DNA of 64,000 bases from Alteribacter lacisalsi (GTDB lineage: Bacteria > Bacillota > Bacilli > Bacillales > Salisediminibacteriaceae). Both the position numbers and the translations under genes were made by a program. Position 1 is the first letter of the stretch; every line of letters begins with the position of its first letter. The DNA is taken from the NCBI RefSeq assembly GCF_003226345.1, contig NZ_PDOF01000001.1, positions 372,001 through 436,000 on the forward strand, read 5' to 3'. Of this stretch, positions 33,324 to 42,605 are shown piece by piece. Below the pieces are notes generated by a model that saw only the letters and a list, made by a program, of their open reading frames with translations, was not told the DNA's origin and searched no databases.

Positions 33324-34636
33324 TACTGTTTTACGGTTTCAGCTGTTTGCTTTTCGTAATCGGGGTGCAATGGTTCATCTGCAGATTCTGCGGGAAGAAT
33401 GATTGTAAACACAGTACCGTTACCGGGCTCGCTTTTCACATCGATCTGCCCTCCCCAGGAACGAATGATTGTAAAGGAAACCATCAGTCCAAGGCCTGTC
33501 CCTTTGTCCTTTGTTGTGTAATAGGCCCTTCCAAGCTGCCGGACTTGCTCGTTTGTCATGCCCGTCCCCGTGTCGGTTATGCCGATCCGTACAGTACTCC
33601 CTGCAAGAGCGGCTGTAAGAAAAAGTTTACCTCCGTCCGGCATCGCTTCGATTCCGTTCTTGCACAGATTCAGGAGTACCTGCATGAACTCTTTTTCTTC
33701 TCCCCGGATTTTAAGGCCTGAGGGAACGTCGAGAAAGACGGATACATTATTCATCAGCGCATATGCCTGGATGGTATGCCGGACCTCATCGAGAGCATGA
33801 GAGACACTGATGGTTTTAAAAGAGGGGTCTTTTGGCTTTGCAAGGTTCAGGTAATCACTTATAATATGCTGGGCACGGTCAATTTCGGATATGGTGAGCT
33901 GCAGGTATTTCTTTTCCGAATTGGTAAGACTGCTGCTTGATTGCATCAGCTGGACAAAGCCTCTGGCCACCGTCATTGGATTCCGTACTTCATGGGCGAC
34001 GGATGCGGCAAGCTCACTGACAGTCCGAAGCTGCTCACTTTTTCGAAGATCCTCCTTCATGCGCTGGTTTGTAATCATTCTTTCAATGGTATAAATCAGC
34101 AGGAGCGAAACAATCGCATACAGAAGGAAAAACTGAGACATGTATGTCAGCATGTCGAGTCTGTTATCTGTGAATCGAGAAAAGGAAAAAACAGCGGAAA
34201 GGGAACAAATGACTGCCAGAAGTGCAAGGTAGCAGGCTGCTTTTTTGCGAAGATTGAACGATTGGTAATGACGGGATAATAGGTAAAATCCTGCAAAACT
34301 AAGTGCGCTGAAAAAAAGATAAAACCCTGGATCGCTTGCGCCGATCAGGATCAGTCTGTAGCCGGCCTGGACGAGAAACAGGACAAGTGCAAGCACCCAG
34401 CTTCCGTACAGCAGAGCGAAAATAACAGCCAGGTAGCGGAAGTCGAACTGGAATCCGCTGATCTCCACGGGGAACATCATGGATAAAAGCATCGACGCAG
34501 CACAGAGGGCAAAAAAGATCAGGAAGTACAGGCTGCGGCGTCGCTCATGGGTGTAACGGGACCAGAACGTATAATAAAGAAAAACAGGTGTGATAATGTA
34601 AAAGAGGTTATGTATAAGGTCTCTGAAAAGGGTCAT
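33323..34636 (-). CDS. Sensor histidine kinase with N-terminal membrane domain
   Basis: About 437 aa from ATG 34636 (GGGGGG 7 nt upstream; the ATG at 34651 is too close to its site). Five to six membrane segments (about 1-180) resemble the 5TM receptor region of LytS/KinB-like sensors. HisKA domain with H-box VAHEVRNPMTV (about 208-218), then HATPase_c with N box NLCKNGIEAM, G1 ITDTGTGM, and G2 GTGLGLMVS. No response regulator adjacent. The layout resembles sporulation kinases (KinB type) that phosphorylate Spo0F, but this is inference. Confidence 0.85.
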   Translation of the reverse strand: MTLFRDLIHNLFYIITPVFLYYTFWSRYTHERRRSLYFLIFFALCAASMLLSMMFPVEISGFQFDFRYLAVIFALLYGSWVLALVLFLVQAGYRLILIGASDPGFYLFFSALSFAGFYLLSRHYQSFNLRKKAACYLALLAVICSLSAVFSFSRFTDNRLDMLTYMSQFFLLYAIVSLLLIYTIERMITNQRMKEDLRKSEQLRTVSELAASVAHEVRNPMTVARGFVQLMQSSSSLTNSEKKYLQLTISEIDRAQHIISDYLNLAKPKDPSFKTISVSHALDEVRHTIQAYALMNNVSVFLDVPSGLKIRGEEKEFMQVLLNLCKNGIEAMPDGGKLFLTAALAGSTVRIGITDTGTGMTNEQVRQLGRAYYTTKDKGTGLGLMVSFTIIRSWGGQIDVKSEPGNGTVFTIILPAESADEPLHPDYEKQTAETVKQ

Positions 34637-34743
34637 ACGGATACCCCCCATTCCTATATGTTTCCTTTATTGTAAAGTTTAGTTCCCGGCAAGACAATGA
34701 AAATCATAATAAAATCAGTAAATAAACGTGAGAGGTGATTGTC

Positions 34744-35013
34744 ATGGTAAAATACTTATTAATTGGAACAGGTTCTCTTGTCGTATTGTGGGCAGCAGCA
34801 CTGCTGGTAAACTTTCCTATTTATCAGGAAACGACGGTTCAGGGAACAATTATTCATCCAATCGTGGATGGCATCTTATTCTTTGGTCTGATTTTCGGCT
34901 TTATCTGGCTGCTTGCATCAGTTATTAAAGACCGTAAACGAATCAACTTGATTCTCAGCGGAACCGGCGTTGTAACGTTAGTCCTCATCTTTGTCTTTTT
35001 TGCCATGAGGTAA
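34744..35013 (+). CDS. Small membrane protein (89 aa)
   Basis: ATG 34744 with GAGGTGA 6 nt upstream. Three membrane segments (about 3-22, 40-60, 70-88) separated by short loops; KDRKRINL forms a basic cytosolic turn. Unrecognised family. Stands alone between the kinase and the peptide operon. Confidence 0.65.
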   Translation: MVKYLLIGTGSLVVLWAAALLVNFPIYQETTVQGTIIHPIVDGILFFGLIFGFIWLLASVIKDRKRINLILSGTGVVTLVLIFVFFAMR

Positions 35014-35066
35014 TCGGTAATGGTTGGTTAAAGGTTTATTACTCTTTATTCATAATAATTAAAAGG

Positions 35067-35101
35067 AAGCCCTGTCATCATTTGATGTACGGGCTTTTTG
35101 T
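35067..35101 (+). terminator. Terminator after the small membrane protein gene
   Basis: AAGCCCTGT / ACGGGCTT stem, TTTTTG tail. Confidence 0.75.
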
Positions 35102-35133
35102 TTTGAACAAATGTATAAAGATGAAATTTATTG

Positions 35134-35162
35134 TTGATTTATTCACTTTATCGCGATATAGT
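35134..35162 (+). promoter_or_regulatory. Possible sigma-A promoter upstream of the peptide operon
   Basis: TTGATT and TATAGT with 17-bp spacing. It lies about 190 bp before the sigma-54 promoter, so it could provide basal transcription or be fortuitous. Confidence 0.35.
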
Positions 35163-35181
35163 ACGGTGTGTGCATAATCAT

Positions 35182-35286
35182 AATAATCAACCAATAAATA
35201 AACCATAACAACCATTTGGATTGATTATTCTGAAAATTTAAGGAGTTAAGAAGCTGATTCAAACTCCTGAAAAGAGCCGAATCAGC
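35182..35286. promoter_or_regulatory. Inverted repeats, candidate activator sites
   Basis: AATAATCAA (35182-35190) with TTGATTATT (35221-35229), and GCTGATTC (35253-35260) with GAATCAGC (35279-35286). Both are perfect and lie 35-140 bp upstream of the sigma-54 promoter, where enhancer-binding proteins usually act. Each GATT/AATC half-site is similar, so one protein might bind all four. Binding is inferred. Confidence 0.45.
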
Positions 35287-35320
35287 AGAAGGAAGGGGTG
35301 TTTTCGGAAAATTTCTACTT

Positions 35321-35338
35321 TTGGCATCATCCTTGCAT
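35321..35338 (+). promoter_or_regulatory. Sigma-54 (-24/-12) promoter of the peptide operon
   Basis: TTGGCATCATCCTTGCAT: GG at 35323-35324 and GC at 35335-35336, separated by exactly 10 bp, matching TTGGCAN6TTGCW. It lies 40 bp before the binding-protein start. A sigma-54 activator gene closes the locus at 44045. Confidence 0.85.
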
Positions 35339-35378
35339 TGAATAAAGAGTGAATATGAAATTTAGAGGGGGAACAAAC

Positions 35379-37025
35379 GTGAAAATATGGAAAAAGCATT
35401 TAGTACTTCCAGCGATGGCATCCATTCTTGTGCTTTCTGCGTGTGGAGATGGATCGGATGAACCGGCTGACAGTGGTGAAGACACAGGGCAAAACGGAGA
35501 AACCGAACAGCAGGATGAGGCAGAGGATGAAGGAGAAGAGGAAGCCGCTCAGACTGAAACAGGCGGAGATTTGAGAGTTGGCATCGAAGCGGAACCGACA
35601 TCGATGGATCCGCATAATACAACAGACGGAAACTCAGCCACCATTCAAAGCACCATGATGGAAGGACTCCTGCGTTTCGATGAAAACATGGAAATCGTAC
35701 CTGTTCTGGCAGAGGATTATGAATTCAGTGATGATGCAACGGAGATTACCTTTACTCTCCGTGAAGGTGTCACGTTCCACGATGGAACCGAATTTAACGC
35801 CGAAACGGTAAAGGAAAATCTCGATTTTGTCCGTGACACAGATAATGGGCTTGCCCGGTCTTCTTTCTTTTCATTTATCGAGGACGTAACTGTTGATGAC
35901 GATTATCAAGTTACGATTGTATCAGACGAGCCAAATTCAGCTATGGCTTCTTATATGGCTCATTCATCCGCAGCGATGAAATCCGTCGAAGAAATCAGCA
36001 AAAAGCTTGAAGATGAGGACTACAACCTTGACCGTGAGGGTGCAGTCGGAACCGGCCCGTTCCAGTTTGTGGAATGGCGTGATAGTGAACACGTAGTGGT
36101 CGAAAAGTTTGATGACTACTGGAATGCGGATGAAGAAGCGCGGGTGGACAGCATAACATTCCTTCCTGTTCAGGAAGCGAGCACCCGGGTGAATATGCTT
36201 CGGACGGGGGAAGTGGACGTAATTACACCAATACCGACATTGAACGCAGCGGAACTTGAGAACGAGGAAGACCTTGATCTCTATACCGGATCGAGTACGG
36301 ACGTGTATTATGTTGGAATGAACTTTGAGAACGACAATTATGACGACATTAATGTGCGTAAAGCCATGAACCACGCAATTGATAAGGATGGTCTGATCGC
36401 CCAGGTGCTGGATGGATACGGCCAGGTTGCCGATTCTGCAATCGCCCCGCCGGTTTACGGTTATGCAGGGCAGTCCGTTTATGAGTATGATCTGGACTAC
36501 GCCCGTGAACTGATGGCGGAAGCAGGGCTCGAAGACGGCTTTGAGGCTACGATCTGGACGCGGAACAGCACAGAGTTTGTAAGTGTTGCCGAATACGTGG
36601 AAATTCAGCTGGCAGAAATTAATATTGATGTCTCCGTTGAAGCTTACGAGTCCGGTACTCTGTTTGACATGCTTGATGCAGGGGAAGACACGGATCTCTG
36701 GATTGGCCGCTGGTCACCTGGAACAGGAGAAGCGGACTACGGTCTGCGACCAAACTTTGCTTCCGACCGGGTCCCGCCGAACTTTAACAACTCCGGGTTT
36801 TATATTAACGAAGAGCTTGACGCCATGTTTGATGACGCCCTTTCCACTCCTGATGAGGACGAAGCGATGGCTGTATATGCTGATATTCAGGAAATGATCT
36901 ATGACGATGCGCCATGGGTGTTCCTGCATATTCCTGACGCACTTATTGCAAAAGGAACAAACATTCATGGTATTTATGTCCTTCCTTCAGGCGCGGTGAA
37001 CCTGAACCTGGCTGAAATTCACTAG
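35379..37025 (+). CDS. Peptide ABC transporter substrate-binding lipoprotein
   Basis: 548 aa from GTG 35379 (GAGGGGG upstream). Lipoprotein signal with lipobox LVLSAC, then a ~45-residue Glu/Asp-rich linker. SBP_bac_5 fold: LRVGIEAEPTSMDPH start, TFTLREGVTFHDG, and VRKAMNHAIDKDGLI are family signatures. Delivers oligo- or dipeptides to the permeases downstream. Downstream isoaspartyl dipeptidase suggests beta-aspartyl dipeptides as ligand (inference). Strongly acidic. Confidence 0.9.
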   Translation: MKIWKKHLVLPAMASILVLSACGDGSDEPADSGEDTGQNGETEQQDEAEDEGEEEAAQTETGGDLRVGIEAEPTSMDPHNTTDGNSATIQSTMMEGLLRFDENMEIVPVLAEDYEFSDDATEITFTLREGVTFHDGTEFNAETVKENLDFVRDTDNGLARSSFFSFIEDVTVDDDYQVTIVSDEPNSAMASYMAHSSAAMKSVEEISKKLEDEDYNLDREGAVGTGPFQFVEWRDSEHVVVEKFDDYWNADEEARVDSITFLPVQEASTRVNMLRTGEVDVITPIPTLNAAELENEEDLDLYTGSSTDVYYVGMNFENDNYDDINVRKAMNHAIDKDGLIAQVLDGYGQVADSAIAPPVYGYAGQSVYEYDLDYARELMAEAGLEDGFEATIWTRNSTEFVSVAEYVEIQLAEINIDVSVEAYESGTLFDMLDAGEDTDLWIGRWSPGTGEADYGLRPNFASDRVPPNFNNSGFYINEELDAMFDDALSTPDEDEAMAVYADIQEMIYDDAPWVFLHIPDALIAKGTNIHGIYVLPSGAVNLNLAEIH

Positions 37026-37267
37026 ATTTTCAGGGCTTTGAAACTTTGAAACGGAAGGGGCCTCAGATAAGGGGGGCCCCGACCTGTTTACTGGATTTCG
37101 CTCCCTTTACGCGGGCACCACTGCAGCCTCCTCGGGAAAACCAACCTGCGGAGTCTTCCGTTGGTGCTGATCCCGCAGGAGTGTCGCGCATTCGCTCAAA
37201 TCAACTATTCTTTAAGAATTAAACGGTATTCAGGACCATTCAATTCAGCAGGAAAGAAGGTGATGGC
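37026..37267. repeat. Hairpin and GC-rich repeat between binding-protein and permease genes
   Basis: GGGGCC / GGCCCC stem at about 37057-37080 has no T-run and probably protects the abundant binding-protein mRNA. About 37092-37200 is a copy of the genome's GC-rich interspersed repeat (CGCTCCCTTTACGCGGGC...CAGCCTCCTCGGG...CCGCAGGAGTGTCGCGC), lacking the GGCTCTGTTAAAG termini seen in other copies. Confidence 0.65.
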
Positions 37268-38191
37268 GTGCTTCATTTTGTACTTAGACGATTGATCGGG
37301 ATGGTACCCATCCTGTTTATTATTACGATTATTTCGTTTTTATTTGTTCATCTTACACCCGGCGATCCGATCCGGATTATGTACGGAGCGGAGATTGACC
37401 AGGAGACGTATCAGACGCTTTATGAACGCGAAGGATTTAACGATCCGCTTCCTGTTCAGTACGGCCGTTATATGGTAGATATGCTCGTTCACGGGGACTT
37501 TGGCCAGTCTTACCGGACACGGGCTGATGTATCAGAGGAAGTGGTCCGGCGATTCGGTTATACAGCAATACTGACCGTACTGAGCATGTTCTGGGCCATT
37601 TTGATTGGCGTGACAGTAGGTATTGTGTCGGCAACGAAACGGAATTCGATCTGGGACCGCATCGGGATGATTTCCACTATTTCGGCACTCAGTATTCCGG
37701 AATTCTGGTTCGGTCTTATGCTTATGCAGATTTTCGCGGTCCAGCTTGGCTGGTTCCCGACCAGTGGAAGCGGGACATGGATTCATCTGCTTCTCCCTTC
37801 GATAACCCTCGGGTTCGGGGTTGCGGCAACGATTGTGCGCTTCACCCGCTCCAGTGTCCTTGAAGTCATGAGGGAGGATTACGTAAGAACCGCTCGGGCG
37901 AAAGGACAGAAGGAACGCGTGGTCATCTGGAGTCACGTGTTAAGAAACGCCCTGATTCCGGTCGTGACCATGGCTGGTCTTCAGTTCGGCTTTCTGATCG
38001 GTGGTGCTGTAGTCGTTGAGCAGGTATTTGCCTGGCCGGGACTCGGCTCCTACCTCATTGATTCCATATTATCGCGGGATTATCCGGTTATTCAGGCTTT
38101 AATCCTCTTATTTTCACTTCAGTTCTTAATAATTAATCTCATCGTGGACATCAGCTACGGATTCCTGAATCCGCAGATCCGCTATGATTGA
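37268..38191 (+). CDS. Peptide ABC transporter permease, DppB/AppB type
   Basis: 307 aa; GTG after AAGGTGAT. Six membrane segments. N-terminal LRRLIGMVPILFIITIISF and the loop HLTPGDPIR are typical of the DppB family. EAA loop DYVRTARAKGQKERVV (about 202-217) contacts the ATPases. 18 bp before the second permease. Confidence 0.93.
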   Translation: MLHFVLRRLIGMVPILFIITIISFLFVHLTPGDPIRIMYGAEIDQETYQTLYEREGFNDPLPVQYGRYMVDMLVHGDFGQSYRTRADVSEEVVRRFGYTAILTVLSMFWAILIGVTVGIVSATKRNSIWDRIGMISTISALSIPEFWFGLMLMQIFAVQLGWFPTSGSGTWIHLLLPSITLGFGVAATIVRFTRSSVLEVMREDYVRTARAKGQKERVVIWSHVLRNALIPVVTMAGLQFGFLIGGAVVVEQVFAWPGLGSYLIDSILSRDYPVIQALILLFSLQFLIINLIVDISYGFLNPQIRYD

Positions 38192-38209
38192 CGGAAAGGA
38201 GATCGACGA

Positions 38210-39769
38210 ATGAAGCAGAATGAAGCGAAGCCTTATTCTCCTTTCAGGGCGTTTTTATCGAAGTTTCTCAAGCAGAAGCTGGCTGTCGTTGCTTTTTTCA
38301 TCGTAGTAGCGATCATGTTTGTCGGGGTGTTCGGCTCTTTTATGGCGCCATACGACCCGCATAGACCGGTGACGTCACAGTATCCGGAAAAAGGAATCGA
38401 TATGGACCAGCTGACAAATACGAGTGTCATCCTTGAAGGGGTGATGAGTGACGGGACAACCGTGGAAGGCAGCGAACTTACCCAGATTCAGGCCGAAGCT
38501 GACAACCGGCGTGTGGCTTCTGTCAGACAGGGCCAGCGCGGTGTGAACGTGAATGCCAATACATCAGGGTTCACGAATGCCACAGTGGAAACCGGTGATG
38601 TCGGTGGTGTATTTCAGGTCGTCGTGGAGGGTGAATCTCTCCTTGAAGGAAAGGAGCCGGTTGTTTCCAGGCTCGTTCCTGTGCAGCCGGATGGCGTGCT
38701 GAATGAAGGAGAAGAATTTCAGATTGATGTGATGGCCGTTTTGACAGACGGCTCGGAAATGACAGACCGGGGTGAGATCCATGAGCTTGCACTCCGTTTA
38801 TACGAAACAGAGGAAGAAGAAGATACAGGCGGCTTCAATGCCCCTGCCAGTGATTCGGAAGCGGTCGAAGGTCTTCACTTTGCAACTTTGAATGAAGATG
38901 TAGCAGTGGTGGACGAGAACGGCGTTGTTACAGTAACCGGTGAAGGAGAAGGGGCTGTACTCGTGCAGACCGGACCGGTAAAATCGGTCGTCCACATTCA
39001 GGCCGGGGAAGCCGCTGAACCGGTTCTTGCCTACCTGAATATGAGTGAATCGAGTGTGGAGTTGACGGACATTTACAAGCATCAGCCTCCGTCGTCCATG
39101 CATCTGTTCGGAACCGATCACCAGAACCGGGACATTTTAAGCCGCGTGATTCACGGAACACAGGACACTCTTTTAATCGGCTTTGTATCCGTGGCAATTG
39201 GAGCCTTTGCCGGTACGCTTCTTGGACTTCTTGCAGGATTTTACGGCCGCTGGGTTGACAGTATCGTAACCCGGATGACAGATGTACTGCTGGCGTTTCC
39301 GGGAATTCTGCTGGCAATTGCCGTTATCGCCTTTCTCGGTGCCGGAATTACCAACATCATTATGGCGGTAGCTGTCTTTACGGTACCGGTCTTTATCCGG
39401 ATCGTCCGGGGTTCCGCTCTCGCATTAAAAGAAATGACATACGTCGAAGCTTCCCGCTCGATCGGAGTTAAGGATCCGGTGATCATTTTCAGACACATTT
39501 TCCCAGGAACGCTTTCGGTCGTACTCGTGTATCTGACCATGCGGATCGGCGTGGCGATTCTGATCGGGGCGGCACTGAGCTTCCTCGGACTCGGCGGCGA
39601 TATTACAGCACCGGAGTGGGGTTCCATGCTGAGCGCGGCAAAGGACAACAGTGGAACGGTGTTTCACGCCACGTTCTTTCCGGGACTGGCGATTGTGATT
39701 ACCGTACTCAGCTTTAACATATTCGGAGACGGGCTGCGGGACGCACTCGATCCTAAGCTGAAAGAATAG
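38210..39769 (+). CDS. Peptide ABC transporter permease, DppC type, with large Ig-like insertion
   Basis: 519 aa against about 300 for the family. Residues 1-50 give the OppC_N region and first membrane segment ending MAPYDPH. Residues about 296-519 resume the normal permease (MHLFGTDHQNRDILSRVIHG, EAA loop MTYVEASRSIGVKDP, GAALSFLGLGGD). Between them, about 55-290 is an acidic extracytoplasmic insertion. Its second half (about 150-265) has the Big_2 pattern: VAVVDENGVVTVTGEGEGAVLVQT. The insertion is in frame with no sequence break, so it is a genuine fusion. It faces the binding protein and might aid docking. Confidence 0.9.
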   Translation: MKQNEAKPYSPFRAFLSKFLKQKLAVVAFFIVVAIMFVGVFGSFMAPYDPHRPVTSQYPEKGIDMDQLTNTSVILEGVMSDGTTVEGSELTQIQAEADNRRVASVRQGQRGVNVNANTSGFTNATVETGDVGGVFQVVVEGESLLEGKEPVVSRLVPVQPDGVLNEGEEFQIDVMAVLTDGSEMTDRGEIHELALRLYETEEEEDTGGFNAPASDSEAVEGLHFATLNEDVAVVDENGVVTVTGEGEGAVLVQTGPVKSVVHIQAGEAAEPVLAYLNMSESSVELTDIYKHQPPSSMHLFGTDHQNRDILSRVIHGTQDTLLIGFVSVAIGAFAGTLLGLLAGFYGRWVDSIVTRMTDVLLAFPGILLAIAVIAFLGAGITNIIMAVAVFTVPVFIRIVRGSALALKEMTYVEASRSIGVKDPVIIFRHIFPGTLSVVLVYLTMRIGVAILIGAALSFLGLGGDITAPEWGSMLSAAKDNSGTVFHATFFPGLAIVITVLSFNIFGDGLRDALDPKLKE

Positions 39770-39779
39770 GTGATATGAC

Positions 39780-40808
39780 ATGACGAACGTTCTTGATATA
39801 AATAATTTGGAAGTCAGCTTTAAAAGTGATGGGAAAGAAGTGAAGGTCGTGAATGGCATCTCCTTTTCCATCGGTGCAGGAGAAACAGTAGGCGTGGTGG
39901 GCGAGTCGGGCTGCGGGAAAAGTGTGACATCCCTTTCCATTATGCGTCTGATTCCATCACCTCCCGGTAGGATATCGGGCGGGGAAATTCTCTATAAAGG
40001 AGAGAACCTGCTCGATAAAAAGGAACGGGAAATGAGAAAAATCCGGGGCAATGAAATTTCAATGATTTTTCAGGAACCGATGACCTCCCTGAATCCCGTG
40101 TTTACAATTGGGAAGCAGATTAACGAAGTGCTTCTGCTTCATAAAAATATGAATCAGTCCCAGGCGAGGAAAAAATCGATTGAAATGCTGGAACTTGTAG
40201 GTATTCCCCGGGCAGAACAGATTTACGACAGCCATCCGTTTGAGCTTTCAGGGGGTATGCGCCAGCGTGTGATGATCGCGATCGGCCTTGCCTGTGAACC
40301 GCAGCTATTGATTGCCGATGAGCCAACAACAGCGCTGGACGTGACCATTCAGGCCCAGATCCTCGACCTGATGCGGGGACTCAAGGATAAAACCAATACA
40401 GCCATCATGTTTATTACCCACGATCTTGGCGTGGTGGCAGAAATGTGTGACCGGGTTGTGGTGATGTACTCCGGAGAAATTGTTGAACAGGCCGATGTAG
40501 ACACCTTGTTCAACGATCCGAAACATCCTTACACGGTCGGACTTCTCGGCTCCCTTCCGAAAGTGGAGGAAAAGCAGGACCGCCTGTTTTCGATCCCCGG
40601 TCAGGTACCACCGCCGGGATCTGTGGAACAAGGCTGCCGTTTTGCCGGCAGATGCCAGCACGTGATGCCGCACTGTACCGAAGAGGACCCGCCTCTTCTG
40701 AAAATGAAGGATGGGCACAGCGCAAGATGCTGGCTTTACGCTGAAGAGCACAGAGGAAAGGAGGTCGACATCCATGACAAAGCCACTGCTGGACGTAAAA
40801 GATCTTAA
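39780..40808 (+). CDS. Peptide ABC transporter ATP-binding protein, DppD/OppD type
   Basis: 342 aa. Walker A GESGCGKS, signature [10 protein letters not shown], Walker [14 protein letters not shown], and the C-terminal oligopeptide-transport domain with [14 protein letters not shown], whose cysteines match the iron-sulfur or zinc motif of the family. Starts 10 bp after the permease. Its last 35 bp overlap the next ATPase gene. Confidence 0.94.
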   Translation: MTNVLDINNLEVSFKSDGKEVKVVNGISFSIGAGETVGVVGESGCGKSVTSLSIMRLIPSPPGRISGGEILYKGENLLDKKEREMRKIRGNEISMIFQEPMTSLNPVFTIGKQINEVLLLHKNMNQSQARKKSIEMLELVGIPRAEQIYDSHPFELSGGMRQRVMIAIGLACEPQLLIADEPTTALDVTIQAQILDLMRGLKDKTNTAIMFITHDLGVVAEMCDRVVVMYSGEIVEQADVDTLFNDPKHPYTVGLLGSLPKVEEKQDRLFSIPGQVPPPGSVEQGCRFAGRCQHVMPHCTEEDPPLLKMKDGHSARCWLYAEEHRGKEVDIHDKATAGRKRS

Positions 40809-41742
40809 AATCCATTTTCCCCAGCGAAAAGGGGTTATAAAAAAAAGAACCACCTACGTAAAAGCGGTCGACGGCATTTCATTTACCCTGAATGAAGGCG
40901 AAACACTCGGGCTCGTAGGGGAATCCGGCTGCGGGAAATCCACGACCGGAAGGGGAATCACCAGGCTTGTTCCGGTAACGGACGGGGAAGTGCGTTATGA
41001 AGGGACTGACATTGCCTCCCTCTCAAAAAGCGAACTCCGCGAGCACCGCAAAAACATGCAGATGGTCTTTCAGGATCCGTATGCTTCTTTAAACCCCCGG
41101 CTGACAGTGGAGGATATTCTTGCAGAACCGCTTAAAGCCCACGGGGTAAAAGGGAAGGCAGAACGGCGGAAACAGATTGAAAAGATGATGGATGTAGTGG
41201 GACTGAACAGGAAGTTCATTTCACGGTACGCCCATGAATTTTCAGGCGGCCAGCGTCAGCGGATCGGCATTGCCCGGGCGCTGATCCTCAACCCGAAGCT
41301 GATTATTGCCGATGAGCCAGTGGCGGCGCTCGATGTGTCCATTCAGGCTCAGATCCTTAATCTGCTGAAAGACCTTCAGGAGGAATTCGGCCTCACCTAT
41401 CTGTTTATCTCCCATGACCTGAGTGTTGTGCGCCACCTGTGCAACCGCGTGGCGGTGATGTACCTTGGAAGAATGGCGGAAGTGGGAAATACGGATAAAA
41501 TTTTCGAGAATCCCCTTCACCCTTATACGCAGACACTTCTCTCAGCGATCCCCGTCTCAAATCCGCGCCATGAAAAGGAACGGATTATTTTGCAGGGCGA
41601 TGTGCCGTCTCCGGTTGATCCCCCAAAAGGATGTGCCTTCGTAGGAAGATGTCCGAAAGCGCACGACCGCTGCCATTCGGATCGGCCAAAGTTGCAGAAA
41701 ATGGGTGAAGATCATTACGTGGCCTGTCATTTATATGATTAA
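40774..41742 (+). CDS. Peptide ABC transporter ATP-binding protein, DppF/OppF type
   Basis: 322 aa from ATG 40774 with a strong AAAGGAGGT 9 nt upstream; in-frame upstream codons lie deeper in the preceding gene. Walker [10 protein letters not shown], signature EFSGGQRQRI, Walker B LIIADEPVAALDV, C-terminal CAFVGRCPKAHDRC motif. Completes the importer with two permeases and the DppD-type ATPase. Confidence 0.94.
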   Translation: MTKPLLDVKDLKIHFPQRKGVIKKRTTYVKAVDGISFTLNEGETLGLVGESGCGKSTTGRGITRLVPVTDGEVRYEGTDIASLSKSELREHRKNMQMVFQDPYASLNPRLTVEDILAEPLKAHGVKGKAERRKQIEKMMDVVGLNRKFISRYAHEFSGGQRQRIGIARALILNPKLIIADEPVAALDVSIQAQILNLLKDLQEEFGLTYLFISHDLSVVRHLCNRVAVMYLGRMAEVGNTDKIFENPLHPYTQTLLSAIPVSNPRHEKERIILQGDVPSPVDPPKGCAFVGRCPKAHDRCHSDRPKLQKMGEDHYVACHLYD

Positions 41743-41760
41743 GGATCTGAGGTGTTAATA

Positions 41761-42555
41761 ATGAGTGGTGTTCGGCAGAGTGTACTTGATCAGTGGCAGT
41801 CAGATCGTGTGCGGGGGCTGTATGAGGTATTTGAAGGAGAAGGAATCCGGCTGGTGCGATCAGGTGCCGGTGAGGTAAATAAACCGCTCCATCGGCTCAT
41901 CCGTCCCTTTGAGGCACTCCCGCTCATCGCGACCGGAGCAGCGGAGCAGTTTCTCCTTACAGATCGTGAATTGGCCGCCTGCTGCGGACTTCCGCTCCGT
42001 CCTCAAGTGAGGGAACACAGTCTCCAAAGTGCTCTGTTTCGTTTTGGCATCGACCCTGATGCTTTTAACAAGTGGTCCAATTCTCTTTGCACTCAAGAGC
42101 CGTACCATCTCACTTCAGAGAAAGCCGCTCTGGCGGCCAGAGCAGGTCTCGCTGTTTTTCTGCACAAAGAATGGAGCGAAGCGGAAAAGCCTGATCATCC
42201 GGCTTCAAAAATGATTCAAACAGGCTTGGCATTCTGGGATCAGAATGATCCCAGCTCCTCTCTGCTTCAAATATCGGGAATGTACCGTTCGCTGAGTCAC
42301 CCGGATAGTCTGCTTTCCTTCCCCTGGAGAAGAGGATTGGTGAGGCTGGCTGCAGTGATGGAGACTTTCTGTACGTCCCGCCTGGAAAACGGATGGCGTC
42401 TGTTTGCGGATGAGGAAAACGGAAGCGTTGCTCTTTGGAATCCTTTTAAAAAAGCAGGTGGTGCCCTGTCAGGAGATATTAAGAAAGAGGATTTTGAAGC
42501 GCTCTGCGGGAGTAGGACCAATGCTTTTGACCAGGCGGCAGAATGTTATAATTAG
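41761..42555 (+). CDS. Degenerate asparaginase-II-like protein
   Basis: 264 aa from ATG 41761 (GAGGTG upstream; GTG 41752 is the alternative). RPFEALPLIATGAAEQFLLT and DRELAACC (about 47-76) align with the N-terminal core of type II bacterial asparaginases of the PF06089 kind, where one expects RSxxKPxQALP...SHSxE. Here the catalytic Ser and Lys positions are Leu and Arg, the SHS motif is GLPL, and no CSGKH motif follows. The protein is also shorter than the usual 330-360. So it is probably catalytically altered or inactive. Position between a peptide importer and isoaspartyl dipeptidase suggests an ancestral role in Asn/isoAsp metabolism. Assignment is tentative. Confidence 0.5.
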   Translation: MSGVRQSVLDQWQSDRVRGLYEVFEGEGIRLVRSGAGEVNKPLHRLIRPFEALPLIATGAAEQFLLTDRELAACCGLPLRPQVREHSLQSALFRFGIDPDAFNKWSNSLCTQEPYHLTSEKAALAARAGLAVFLHKEWSEAEKPDHPASKMIQTGLAFWDQNDPSSSLLQISGMYRSLSHPDSLLSFPWRRGLVRLAAVMETFCTSRLENGWRLFADEENGSVALWNPFKKAGGALSGDIKKEDFEALCGSRTNAFDQAAECYN

Positions 42556-42605
42556 AAACTGCATGCAGAAAACACAGTCGTGTACTATCACAGAAAGCTG
42601 GTGAA

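Noticed and set aside
38928-39317. Minus-strand frame inside the Ig-insert permease
   Set aside because: Shadow of the coding strand; the permease phase is continuous through the insertion.
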